The translations under genes were made by a program, and so were the position numbers. 64,000 bases of DNA from Tipula vernalis (Eukaryota > Arthropoda > Insecta > Diptera > Tipulidae). Under the pieces are notes generated by a model, which was given only the letters and a program-made list of their open reading frames with translations, ran no database searches and was not told the origin of the DNA. The stretch lies in NCBI GenBank assembly GCA_958295665.1, contig OY282560.1:22899653-22963652 (forward strand), given 5' to 3'. Shown here piece after piece: positions 1 through 11,990 of this stretch; position 1 is the first letter of the stretch; every line of letters starts with the position of its first letter.

Positions 1-417
1 CAATAGGATAGGAATTTTACATCTGAAAAGAATAATTAATGGAATTTATTGTCCAGCTTAGAAATCAACGTTTGAATATAAATTTAAATTTCAAAAAACC
101 TGGTTTCGTTTAAAATATTGCAAAATTCAGCTAATGATGGTAAATCTACGTTTCAAATTTTTTACTTAGTAATACTGCTACTCAACGATACTTTATTAAT
201 GCTTCTATGGCGGAAAGCACACATTGACATTAAACTGGGTGGCGATCGTTCAACGATTTATATTCCACAACCATCCATGGCATCATTAGATTAGTCGTCA
301 CATAAACTGGAGTATCTGAAAAGTTCTTTAAAAGTAGAAACACCAAATTAAAATCCAAAAATAAACGGTTTCAACCCCATTAAGAATATGCCCGTAGCCG
401 ACAGAAAATAGTTATTA

Positions 418-627
418 ATGCAAGACAACTGGTGCTTCAATTGTTTGAATAATAATGATAGGGTGTATAATTGCAAATCAAAATTTCGTTGTAAGCTATG
501 CAACAGAAAACTCCACAGCTTGTTACACGAAAATTTCTCCTTATCAAATCTCGCAACCGCTGCTCAATCAGAAACTCAGCCAATTGAAACAGAACCACCA
601 AGTTTGCAAACATCACTAGAAAATTAG
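418..627 (+). pseudogene. BEL/Pao gag zinc-knuckle fragment
   Basis: A 69-codon open stretch begins with a cysteine/histidine knuckle (CFNCLNNNDRVYNC, then CKLCNRKLHSLLH) typical of the C-terminal end of BEL/Pao Gag: CX2C followed by CX2CX4H and the LLH tail. In intact elements this module binds RNA and is followed by an aspartic protease. Here the frame ends at 625-627, and I could not follow a protease frame downstream or a coherent Gag upstream. It is therefore a short relic of a plus-strand BEL/Pao copy. The knuckle motif is seen directly; the family assignment is from memory of Pao Gag sequences. It is unlikely to be functional. Confidence 0.6.
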
Positions 628-1239
628 AAATTACGTCTGTACTTGGTATGTGTGACTCACGCCATAAACCAAAACCATTTATATATAGAGAATATCACTT
701 ACCAGTGAAAATTATTAGGCTACAAAGCTCCATAGTCTCACGATACATCAATATGGAAGAAGAAGTATAAAGAAAAAATGGCAAGTAAGTGTTTGCTATC
801 AAGTAAGAATATCAAGTATTTAAAGCCGGCTAATTTTCTAATGGGTTGTCCTTCAACACACCTTCAAGATATTAAATTATTCAAACTATCCAAATGGTAG
901 ATGGTCCAAAAAATTAATCAAGATATCTGGAAAAGGCGGCATCTACTTATGTTAACGTTCTTCGATTTTCTTCCATGAATTATCGCTAAGCCCTGGTTTT
1001 CTGGTATTGTCTTGGTAGCCGAGTACAATCGTGACAGTCTAAATATAGGCATCTTCTAGTTGTTCACCTTTTTATTCAACTGTACTAATTCCATTACTTG
1101 CTATAGATTGAGTTGGAGCGTTTCTTTGGAGGTATTTTTTGTGTCAGTATCCCACAATCAATTCATGCTAAACTTTCTTCGATTTATCTTCATGTGTGTT
1201 TTTACAGCGGCCGGTTTGACTTTGAAAATTGCTATTACC
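628..1239. other. No gene seen
   Basis: AT-rich sequence with no coherent reading frame. It probably contains further decayed BEL/Pao sequence next to the gag fragment, but I could not recognise any domain. Confidence 0.4.
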
Positions 1240-1299
1240 ACTAGGTGATCGCTGTGATCGTTTGCTCCAAATTTTTAATTACTTTATTAGTTTTAATTT

Positions 1300-1686
1300 T
1301 TATCTTCTGTCAAAAAAGTACCGGGAATTGTTAAATAAAACACAAATTATACGTTCAGTCATAAAAATGAGGGCCTTCTGTTCGCCCGCCGAATTTTGTT
1401 GTGTGGCTTGAATTGAGTCAAAACGGGTTCCACAGAGTAGCAATTTGAGTCTGAGAAACACGAAAAAGTCACCTGGTGCTAAATCAGGCGAATGTGGTGG
1501 TTGATCGATTGTATTTATTAAGTTGTTGGCCTTATATTCGTTCAAAATCGTAGCTCGGTGTGCTAGCGCGTTTTTTCCCATAATTCCGGTCACTTTTATC
1601 GCATCAGCACAAGAAATTTCGTTTGCAACACAAAATTTAAGGCAGGCTCTTTGTTCAATAATTTCCTTCATTGTAAAAATCGCCAT
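1300..1686 (-). pseudogene. Mariner transposase, internal deletion
   Basis: The 128-codon frame joins the mariner N-terminal helix-turn-helix start (EQRACLKFCVANEISCADA) to the second half of the catalytic domain. The block KNALAHRATILNEYKA corresponds to the usual DNAPAHRA block, so the second catalytic aspartate is replaced by lysine. PHSPDLAPGDFF carries the third aspartate region, followed by RLKLLLCGTRFDS. Most of the DNA-binding domain, the linker and the first catalytic aspartate are deleted. The product cannot be an active transposase, but the element could in principle be mobilised in trans. Domain recognition is from memory of mariner transposases. Confidence 0.85.
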
Positions 1687-1861
1687 GCACTAATGAGGTC
1701 GACCAACTTAACCAACTGCTGTAAAAAAACTGGTTCACAGATCGCACTCAAAGTTGGCATCATAATGAAAAACAGTCCTACCAATATAGGGGAAAAATCG
1801 TTAAATCCCTTCAGCGCGGGCATTTTAAATTAACAGTTCCCAGTACTTTTTTGATAGAATG
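1303..1861 (-). mobile_element. Internally deleted mariner (mini-mariner)
   Basis: The terminal inverted repeats match over about 25 bp. The left end at 1303-1328 contains CTGTCAAAAAAGTACCGGGA and the right end at 1836-1861 contains its complement with two or three differences. TA dinucleotides at 1301-1302 and 1862-1863 are the expected mariner target duplication. The flanks on both sides are units of the palindromic array, so the element landed inside that array. At 559 bp it is well under half the length of a full mariner. It encodes only the two ends of a transposase. Confidence 0.85.
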
Positions 1862-4800
1862 TATAAATATAGTTGCAAAGAAACCAACAAAAAATGAAAA
1901 TTTGAATTCGCCTGAAGCTGCTGCTAAATTGTTAATTACTTTATTAATTTTAATTTTTGATTTTAGGAATAAAAACATAAAATTAAAATTAAATTCAAAT
2001 ACAAAAATTAAAATTAAAAAAGAGAAACCGCATTCGTTTGAAGTTACTGCTAAGTTTTTAATTACTTTAATAATTTCAATTTTTAAATTTTAATTTTATT
2101 ATAATTTAGAAATAGAAATAGAACCATAAAAAATTAAAATTATTAAAGTAATTTAAAATTAATTGAGAGAAACAGCGTTCGCTTGAAGCTGCTGCTAAAC
2201 TTTTAACTACTATATTAATTTTAATTTTTATTGTAACTATATTTATAAGCCTAAAATAGCATTAAATATAGTTGAAAATTGACCAACGAAAAATTAAAAT
2301 AAAATATGAAAATTAAAATTAATAAAATTATTAAAAATTTAGCTGCAGCTTAAGGCGAATGCAGTTTCTCTAAATTAATTTTTCATTCTTTATTAATTTT
2401 AATTTGTAGATTTTAATTTTTTAATTTTATTTTAATTTTCATTTTTTGTTGGCTCATTTACAACTTTATGGATATGCCTAAATATATAGTTGCAAATTGA
2501 CCAACAATTGCTTTTATTTGCAACTATATTTATACTCCTAATTAAAATTAAATATTAACTAAGCAAAGTTTCCCAGATTAATTTTGAATTACTTTATAAA
2601 TTTTAATAATTCTATTTTAAATTTTTGGTTTTATTTTAATTTTAATTTTTCTTGGTCTATTTGCAACAATATTTAAATCTTTAAATATAGTTCCAAATAG
2701 AGCAAAATAAATTTAAATTAATAAAGTAATTAAAATTAACGTAGAGAAACTACGTTTGTTTGAAGCTGCTGCTAAATTGTTAATTACTTTATTAATTTTA
2801 ATTTTTGATCTATTTGCAACTATATTTAGGCATAAAAATTAAAATTATTAAAGTAATAAAAACTTAATTAAGAGAAACCGCGTTCATTTGAAGCTACTGC
2901 TAAATTTTTAATTAATTTGGTTAATTTTAATTTGCATATGCTGTTTTTAATTTTTTGTTGGCCTATATCAATAAAGTTGTCGAAATAAACTAAGAAAAAA
3001 TTAAAATTTAATTAAAATTAATTATGTAATCAAAAATTAATTTAGAGAAACTGCATTCGTTGAAGCTGCAGCGAAATTTTGAATAACTTTTAAAATTTCA
3101 TTTTTTTAATGTTTGTAATAATAAATTTTGAGAAACTGTGTTCTGAACCTGCTGCTAAATTTTTAATTATTTTATTAATTTTAATTTTATCATTTTTATT
3201 TTAATTTTAATTTTTTATTAGTCTATTGTCCAACAAAAAATTAAAATAAAAATATTAAAATATAAAAATTTAAATTAGTAAAACATTAAAAATTATTTTA
3301 GAGAAACTTCGTTCATTTGAAGCAGCTACTAAATTTGTATCTTTATTAATTTTAATTTCTAAGCTTTCTTAAATATTATTACAAAGAGACCAACAAAAAA
3401 TTAAAATTAAAATATTGAAATCTTAAAATTAATATTATTGAAATAACATAATTAAAAATTAACGTAGAGAAATTACGTTTGTTTGAAGCTGCTGCTAAAT
3501 TCTTAATTACTTGATTAATATTTAGGCATAAAAATTAAAATTATTAAAGTAATAAAAACTTATTTTAGAGAAACCTCGTCAGTTTGAAGCTGCCTGCTAC
3601 TAAACTTTTATCTTTATTAATTTTAATTTTTATATTTCAATTTTTTAAACTTATTTTAATTTGAATTTTTGGTTGGTTTATTTGTAACTATATTTAGGCA
3701 TCAAAATTTTGTTGTAAATAAACCATACATATATAGTTGCAAATAGACCAACAAAAAATTTAAATTAAAATAAAATAAAAACTTGAAATATAAAAATTAA
3801 AGTTAATAAATTAATTATAAAAACTAATTTTATTTTTATATTTTAATTTTTTGTTTTATTTATATTTAGTTTATTTTAATACAAAAATTAAAATTAATAA
3901 AGTAATTTAAACTTAATTTATAGAAACAGCGTTCGCTTGAAGCTGCTGCTAAATTTTTAATTACTTTATTAATTTTAATTTTTATTTGCTGTTTTTAATT
4001 TTTTGATGGTCTATTTCCAACTATATTTAGGCATATCATTAAAGTTGTAAATAAACCAACAAAAAATGAATAATAAATTAAAATTAATTATGTAATCAAA
4101 AATTAATTTAGAGAAACTGCGTTTGTCTGAAGCTGAAGCGAAATTTTGAATTACTTTTAAAATTTAATTTTTTTTAAATTTTTTTTGATAATAAATTTTG
4201 AGAAGCTGTCTTCTGAAGCTACTGCTAAATTGTTAATTACTTTATTAATTTTAAGTTTTTCATTTTAATTTTAATTTTAATTTTTTATTGGTCTATCGTC
4301 CAACAAAAAATTAAAATTAAAATATTAAAATGTAAAAATTTAAATAAATAAAATATTAAAAACAATTTTAGAGAAACGTTCATTTGAAGCTGCTACTAAA
4401 TTTTTATCTTTATTAATTTTAATTTCTACACTTCAAATTTAAAACTTATTTTAATTTTCATTTTTGGTTGGTTTATTTGTAACTATATTTAGGCATCTAA
4501 ATTTAGTTGTAAATAGATCATACAAATACACATAGTTGCAAATAGACCAACAAAAAATTTAAATTAAAACAAAATTAAAAAATCGAAATATAAAAATTTT
4601 AATTAATAAAGTAATTAAAAATTAATTTAATTTTTATATTTTAATTTTAATTTTTAGTTGATCTAACTGGAACTATATTTAGGAATAAAAACATAAAATT
4701 AAAATTAAAATTAATAAAGTATTTGAAAATTAATTTAGAGAAATCGCATTCGTTTGAAGTTACTGCTAAGTTTTTAATTACTAATTTTAATTTTTAAATT

Positions 4801-6560
4801 TTAATTTTATTTTAATTTAGAAATAGAAATAGAACCATTAAAAATTAAAATTATTAAAGTAATTTAAAATTAATTTAGAGAAACTGCGCTCGTTTGAACC
4901 TGCAGCTAAATTTTTAATTACTTTATTAGTTTTAATTTTTTAATGTTACTTTAATTTTTATTTTTTGTTGGTAATTTGTAACTATATTTATAACCTTAAA
5001 TAAGAAAGATCAAAAAAAAATTTAGTTAGGCATTAAACATATGTAGTTGCAAATTGACAAACAAAAAATTTAAATTAAAATAAAATTTAAAAATTTAAAA
5101 TATAAAAATTAAAATTATTAAAGTAATAAAAAATTAATTTAAAAAAACTGCGTTCGTTTGAAGCTACTGCTAAATTTTGAATTACTTTATTAATTTTAAT
5201 TGTTATATCCGGTTTATAATTTTTTGTACGGTATTTCCAACTATATTTAGGCACATCAATAAAGTTATAAATAAACCAACCAAAAATGAAAATTAAAAAA
5301 TTCAAATTAATAAAAGAATCAAAAATTAATTAAGAGAAACTGCGTTTGTCTGAAACAGCAGCGAAATTTTAAATTTGTCATTTTGATTTTAATTTTTATG
5401 TTTTATATTTTAATTTTATGTTTTTATTCATAAATATAGTTCCATATTTAGGAATAAAAACATAAAATTAAAATTAAAATTAAATTCAAATATAAATATT
5501 AAAATTAATAAAGTATTTGAAAATTAATTTAGAGAAACTGCGTTTCATTGAAGATATTGCTAAATTTTTAATTACTTCATTAATTTTAATTTTAATTTTT
5601 TGTTGCTCTATTTGCAACTATATTTAAGCATTTAAATATTGTTGCAAATAGATAAACCAAACTTAAAATTAAAATAAAACCAAAGATTTAAAATAGAATT
5701 ATTAAAATTTATGAAGTAATTAAAAATTAATCAGTGAAAATTTTCTTAGTTAATATTTAATTTTAATTTTAATTTTTTATTGGTCTACTTGAAATTATAA
5801 TTAAGAATATGAATGTAGTTGGAAAAAGAACAATAAAAAATTAAAATTAATAAAGTAATTTAAAATTAATTTAGAGAAACTGCATTCGTCTTAAGCTGCA
5901 GCTAAATTTTTAAATACTTTATTAATTTTAATTTTCATATTTTGATTTTAATTTTAATTTTTTGTTGGTCTATACCTAAATATAGTATTAAGTAGGCCAA
6001 CAAAAAATTAAAATTAAAATCAAAATATGAAAATTAAAATTTTAGGCATATAACTATAGTTGCAAATAGAACATATAAATAAAGTTCATAGAACATATTA
6101 ATAAAGTAAATTAATTTTAATTATTATATTAAATTAAAATATAATAATTAAAATTAATAAAGTAATTTAAAATTAATTTAGAGAAACTGCGTTCGTTTGA
6201 AGCTGCTGCTTAATTTTAATTTTTAAATTTTAATTTTATTTTAATTTAAATTTTGTGTTCCTCTCTGTTTGCAAATATTTTTAAGCATTTCAATATCGTT
6301 GCAAATAGATCAACCAAAATTAAAATTAAAATAAAATCAAAAAAATTATAATAGAATTATTAAAATTTATAAAGTAATTTAAAATTAATTTGGGAAACTT
6401 TGTTTAATTAATATTTAATTTTAATTTTAAATTTGTATTTGGTCTATTTGCAATTATAATTAGGAATATAAATATAGTTGCAAATAGACCAATAAAAAAT
6501 TAAAATTAATAAAGTAATTAAAAATTAATTTGGAAAAACTGCGTCTGTCTGATAAGCCAG

Positions 6561-8221
6561 ATAAGTTTTCAACTTATAAATGTACTAAAATATATCTCTA
6601 TTTCTACAACGGTACCAACCAAAGGAAAACGAGTATGATAATTGGAGTGGCATGGTTTAATAGTTGACTTAAAGAAAATTTGATAGAGCGACTACATTAG
6701 GCCAAGAAGGTGGTAAGCCGTCCCGTAAATGGAGAGGATTAAGATGGGTGCAACTATTGAGCTGTAGTGTTGCCATGCTTACATGGCACAAAATTAAACT
6801 TAATCGCCGAGCATCTCCGAGACTCAAATTTATCAATATTATTCGAATAAAATTTAGGTCCACCTCAAGTGGCATTGCGGATTAAACAATCCCATAGTAA
6901 AAGTTTTGCAAGCAATGTAGTAGATTGTGAGATTTTCGTGTTGAGCTAAGTTTTATTCACAGGAGAATGATGTTGAATCGTTAAATTAGTAACACTTACT
7001 AACAAATTTGTATCTAATCAACAATATTGAAACACTGTATCATTCGAACATAATATTTATTGGCAATTAGGCAGTCCCTCCTTATTCATGCAATTTTAGT
7101 TATAATATCTAGAGTAAATATATGTCATCATTATCAATCAACACCACTTATGCATACTCGTATTATAAATGCAACATTATAATATTTCGTCAGTCATCCG
7201 TCAAATACACATGTCATGTTAAAGTCGGATATAATTAAATGGAGAAACAGATTAAATCAAAACAAAAAATCTGTTGTCACCTCGGTTGTAAGTACAAGTG
7301 TTTATTATTAAAAAACATATTTTTGATTTTCGTTTAAATTATGTATACATTTTAATAGAACGCCAGCAATATAAAATTATAACTACAATGTATAAATTAA
7401 TCGGAATTCATGTATGTATATCGTAATTACAAGCATGTAATCTGCAACCGAAAAGCAAAAAAAAAAAAATCTGTTTCCACTTACAAAAGCATGAAAATAT
7501 GAATTCAATGTACCTTCTTCCGTTTACAATACGCAAGAGAACAATAAGACAATTAATTTGTATTGTTATTTAGTTACGTATATAGTGCAAGAATTATTAA
7601 TAAAAACATTAATTAGATTTGGTGTAATATACGAAAAAAATAAATGTTGTCAACATACAGGTACCTTCTATACAACATGTGTGATACGTGCGAAAATAAG
7701 TTCAATTGTTTTCATTAACAACATGTAAATATATGTTTATGGTTTTGTACAACAGAACATAGATAGCTACTGTATAGTCTTTTGCACATCATAACATTTT
7801 ATGTTGTTATAAGGTTTATAAATAATTAGCTATTATTATGTACCTTTACGCCGTACATGTGCTTGTGCATGTAATAAAATGATGAATTGACACGAGTGTT
7901 AATTGAACAGCGGATATCATGTTCAATGGCATTAATAATAAAAAATAATTGTTAAAATCCGTTGATAATTTTTAACTGTCACAATTTTATACATTTTAAG
8001 AATCGCGTATTATATTCTGATATAGTATCAGTAAGCATCAAAGGTAGAATATCACCCGGTCCCAAACATCTATCATTAAAACCATTCTTATATAGAACTG
8101 TTTTTGTTAATTCCTTCAAAACCACAAATTGTGTTTCATTACATGAAATATTAATCGTTGGTTCCACATCATGTACAAGAGCAAAAATAATAATCCTGCA
8201 AGAAGTATATAAATTGTCACC
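6561..8221. other. No gene seen, AT-rich
   Basis: Low-complexity AT-rich sequence. The open frames here (6669-6875 minus, 7962-8228 plus, 7979-8167 minus) have no recognisable domain and are not supported by codon composition or context. Confidence 0.5.
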
Positions 8222-8813
8222 CTGTTAAAGTTAGCCGAAAGTTTCCAGCCGAAAGTAAACAATTTAGTGGTTATCAGCCGATAGTAAATAGGATAAATGG
8301 ATAAAATATGAAATATGATGAAATAGTCTTACGTGGAAAACTTTGTTTAACCTAGTCGTGGAAAATATCGGAAAATCAGAAGAATCCACAAAATTGGAAT
8401 AAAATCAGCCTCTATATCTGAAGTTGAATCGTTTTTACGAGATTTGTTAATAGCTATCGCAGGAAAAAATTCAGTTCAAGTTCCCCGTGGAAAATCTCGG
8501 AAAATTTGAAAAAGTTTCCAGTCGAAAGTAAGAAATGAATTGATAAAAGCCTCTAGAGTGTTATGTCTGATAATAGAGGCTGATTTTATACAAATTTTCT
8601 AATAATTTTTGGAAAATCGAATTTTCCGAGATTTCTCGGGGGTCCGATTGATAACGACTCCATTTTTGATTTTTGGCTGGGATAACACAATCTGCATTAC
8701 GGATTTGTTTTCACTTTCGGTTGGCATTAACATTTTTACCTTCGGCTGGACTAGCACAATCAGCATTATCGACTTTAGACTTTCGGCTGGCAACTTTCGG
8801 CAAACTTTAACAG
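8222..8813. mobile_element. Short GCCGAAAG-family TIR element
   Basis: Left end CTGTTAAAGTTAGCCGAAAG (8222) and right end ACTTTCGGCAAACTTTAACAG-like (to 8813) are inverted repeats of about 36 bp containing tandem GCCGAAAG motifs. Subterminal GCCGAAAG or TTTCGGCTGG motifs recur inside. The interior carries one unit (GGAAAATCTCGGAAAAT, AAAGCCTCTAGAGTGTTATG) and part of the same unit inverted. That unit is the building block of the tandem array at 54.3-57.9 kb. There is no coding capacity, so this looks like a non-autonomous DNA element. The superfamily was not determined because no clear target duplication was found. Confidence 0.75.
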
Positions 8814-9640
8814 TATTAAAGTGTCCCCAAATAGTCCTAATTACAAGTCTTATGATATTATTATATATCGAGTCAAACATCACCTTAAATCCTTCGCTTC
8901 GTTCATTTCAAAACTGGATTGATTGGTTATCGTTTGAGAATGTTCTTGCAGAGCCGATTCGTGCGACGAGCTTGACGTGGCTTGTGACCTTTTTGCAAAC
9001 TTTTTTGAGAGTGTTTATACACCTAAGCAGAACCTTTCAATTTGGTACAGTGCGGATGTGTTAGTGGTACCGTTAGTTTTTCAATGTTTCGTCTTGATAT
9101 AGAAGACAAACTATCGGAACTTTTGACTTTGAATACTACTTAGATTTTATCCCTCCGGTTGTATTAAAATCCACTAACCATTCTACTTCATATAAAAGTC
9201 TTTCAAATGGAAACTTTCTTACCGTACGGAATTTCAAATTATTAAACCAATTTTTAAATCGGGCTCTAGATGCGACATCGGAAACTACAGATGTATTTGC
9301 ATTCTTCCTGTAAAACCGAAACTTTTCGAAAAATTACTTTGAAGAAATTTATTTATTTCAAGCAACATGGCGTTTAATTAAATTGATCATGTTTTGCTCT
9401 TACAGACGATCTCTGCCTTAGAGTAAAGATTCGTCAATCTGTATCTACATAGAGTAATTCATGGTACTTCAGGATTAAGTAATTAAAAATTCTTTTAAAA
9501 TATAAAAATCCCTGAGGTTAATGAAATTATGCAGAATCTGAAATATTAATAATAAACAGAAAAATAATATTATCACTGTTGTAGTTGTAATGTTGTGGAA
9601 AAACTAGAAACGGAATCAACTTTTGCTGTAGAAACCGCAC
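8814..9640. other. No gene seen
   Basis: Mixed-composition sequence between the short TIR element and the transposon-ORF relic. A plus-strand open stretch at roughly 8880-9064 has fairly normal codon composition but no recognisable motif. Confidence 0.35.
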
Positions 9641-11990
9641 CGGTGTGTGTCCAGAATCTATTTTTCTATCAAATAACTTGTTTACTGGGTTTTGTTGCAT
9701 TTGATAATTTTGACCGCCTTATGTAGACACCATAATTGCAGTAAAGGCACGTTGCATGGCACTGTCGGTATCATTTATCAGACGATTCCTGAAAATGATG
9801 AAATTAATGAGGACGTTACTGCTGCTTCAGAAAATTTGACTGGTATAACTACTTCAGGTAAAACCAAATGAAGAAGAACTTTTCACACATATGTATGTAT
9901 AAATCGAATTTACTACCTTACACGAAAAAACCCGTATGATAGGACCTTTATTAGCATTAAGTGATCAACGAATCAGACACTTATTGAAACGTTGCCACAA
10001 ATACGAAAATTGCACACTATGGATGATTTGTCACGCTTTAAAGATTCCAAACACTCCGATATGGTAATTAATGGTTTCAATCATAAAATAGTAGAAGGGG
10101 TTAAAAAAAAATTGCTTATTTAACACCAATTAACGAATCCATCTGTTGTCACCAACGAATCCATCTATGAAAACATGTCAAAAGATACTTAGAAGTCATG
10201 TATGATTTAGCCGTCGCTAAAGTAGCTCTCAAAATACGATTTGTTGAGAAACCATTATATGATAATTTATTTATACATCTTAGACCATTTCATATTATGA
10301 TGGTTTTTTCTAAGTAATTGGAAAATTTATCAGTGGCAGATTATTAGGGTTTATACTATATACAAAAATAGTAATGTAACGACGGAGCTTTCAGTAAAAC
10401 TGCCCAATTTTTCATGATTTATATTGATTTGATCGATTATTATCGATTACTATGTCGCAGTATTAGAATTGGCGATTATCCGCGTCAAAAACCGCGAGTT
10501 AATTTTTTTATTTTAACAAACCAACCAAATTAAGCTCGTTGGCTGATAAAATATCGTGATTACAAAAATTAGGAGAAAATCATCCAGACTTAGAATTCAA
10601 CGGACTATCATGTATATAATAAAAATTGCAATTGGAAAGGCTGCATCTGATAATGTTGAAAACTACTTATTAAACTTTCAAATAAACGGAAATAAATTAA
10701 GAGAAAAGTTTGTGCAGGAATGTGCCACTAATAGCGCAAGATTTTAAGCATCAGTAAAAAGAGTAAAATAATGAAACTTTCGATGCTTGTGAAGTTTTTC
10801 CGAAAACGTTCCGAAAATTATAATCTCTATCAATGTGTTGGTGCTCACTCAACAAGTTGATTGTTGAACGTTCAATTTAAAGATTAAATATTTCCTAATT
10901 ACTAGAAAGCTCTAAAACCATCAGACTATGAAGATTCTAAATTGGAGCAGGTCATTGCCAATAATTTTGATTTCTGGCTATTTAAAAAAACAGTTTGAGA
11001 GCCGATGTTGAAAGTTGAATATAGAACACATATCGCTTTCTTAAACGATGATAACCTTTATGAACATCGGTCCAGTAGTAATCCGGGTCAATTTCAAGAA
11101 AAAAAACTTGGGGCGATCATACTTAAAAATGGGATTGAATAGAAAGCCGTTGTTGAACGTTGAATATAAAACGCAAATCGCATTCCTAAACCGTAATAAC
11201 ATCAATGACCATCGGTCTATTGATGATTTTCTTGTGGATTAGTTCATTGCCTATAATCCTAGCCAGTATGAAGAAAAAAATTTGCGGCGATCATACTTAA
11301 AATTGGTCATCGAATTGAATAGTAATGAGCTACGCATTAAAATCCAGTTCAATATTGGCAATGGCCTAATCCAATAGAAAATCATCACTAGACCGATGGT
11401 CATTAAGGTTATCACCGTTTAGGAAAGCGATATGTGTTCTATATTTGTTTTCTAAAATTTTCAAAATGATCGCCCCAAACTTTTTTTTTAAATAGCCAGA
11501 ATTATTGGCAAAATGACCTATTCCAATTTAGAATCTTCATTAGACTGATGGTTTTAGAGCTTCCTAGTAATTAGGAAATAGCTATTTAATCTTTAAATGG
11601 AACTTGTTGAATGACGCACCAACACATTGATAGAGATTATAATTTACGGAACGTTTTCGGAAAAACGTCACGAGCATAATCTTCGTCTGAAACAGCCAAG
11701 CAGAAAGCACGAGTTGATGCCATCGTTTCCGTTCACGTTTTGCTATGGTTTTTATTGATAGCTTTTTTTTAATACATACGTACTTTGGAAAATGTTCCAA
11801 GAACGTTCAGAAACATTTCAAAACAAATCATGTCAACATTAACTGCTACAAAAGCTTCTCAAATCGATATAATTTTCGACCAATACTTCTGTCCATCAAT
11901 TAAAAATTATAAGCGTACTAAACGACATGAAGATCAGGTTAGACTTAGTATTGGAAATACCGTAATTGGTACACCATGGGCCTTATTCTC
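9640..11990 (+). pseudogene. Relic of an unnamed transposon-associated ORF
   Basis: Several blocks in order match a multicopy protein family I remember from arthropod and cnidarian genomes but cannot name: FDNFDR then, in another frame, KGTLHGTVGIIYQTIPEN (9695-9865); AYLTPINES and later YDLAVAKVALKI, FHIMMVF (10030-10330); DNVENYLLNFQINGNKLREK (10640-10710); and VPRTFRNISKQI plus IDIIFDQYFCPSIKNYKR (11790-11920). Stops and frameshifts separate the blocks. The stretch between the last two blocks holds a foldback insertion (10782-11682), and the C-terminal end runs into a TIR element at 11976. This was a protein of several hundred residues on the plus strand. Its reaction is unknown, and the family call is from memory. 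Confidence 0.5.
10782..11682. mobile_element. Foldback element with long inverted arms
   Basis: The outer parts are near-perfect reverse complements. TTTTTCCGAAAACGTTCCG, then TATAATCTCTATCAATGTG and TTGGTGC, on the left (from about 10790) reappear inverted at 11620-11670. TTTCCTAATTACTAGAAAGC at about 10892 reappears inverted at about 11560-11580. The pairing continues inward to the ACCATCGGTCTA motifs near 11215 and 11390. The left half also contains a direct duplication (10950-11090 against 11100-11260). There is no coding capacity. It sits inside the unnamed transposon ORF relic, whose frame is recognisable on both sides. Confidence 0.75.

Larger units (their letters stand above)
1240..6560. 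repeat. AT-rich array of palindromic units
   Basis: About twenty copies of a GC-richer core (consensus about GAGAAACTGCGTTCGTTTGA followed by AGCTGCTGCTAA) alternate with two AT-rich arms. The inner arm AATTTTTAATTACTTTATTA and the outer arm TTGGTCTATTTGCAACTATA both also occur as their reverse complements on the other side of the core. Each unit of roughly 100-190 bp is therefore an imperfect palindrome with an asymmetric loop. Almost all cores point the same way; one near 2340-2380 is inverted. Cores lie near 2026, 2164, 2744, 2872, 3044, 3130, 3301, 3466, 3566, 3924, 4110, 4200, 4372, 4738, 4877, 5143, 5334, 5531, 5874, 6181 and 6534. The four-unit block at 2872-3400 recurs at 3924-4440, giving a higher-order period of about 1.05-1.07 kb. 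A mini-mariner interrupts the array near its left end. Confidence 0.85.

Noticed and set aside
6669..6875. Minus-strand 68-codon frame next to the AT array
   Set aside because: No homology recognised, no supporting context, and the length is compatible with chance.
8599..9064. Opposing 94- and 151-codon frames
   Set aside because: They run across the end of the short GCCGAAAG TIR element. The frames are created by its inverted repeats and have no recognisable domain.
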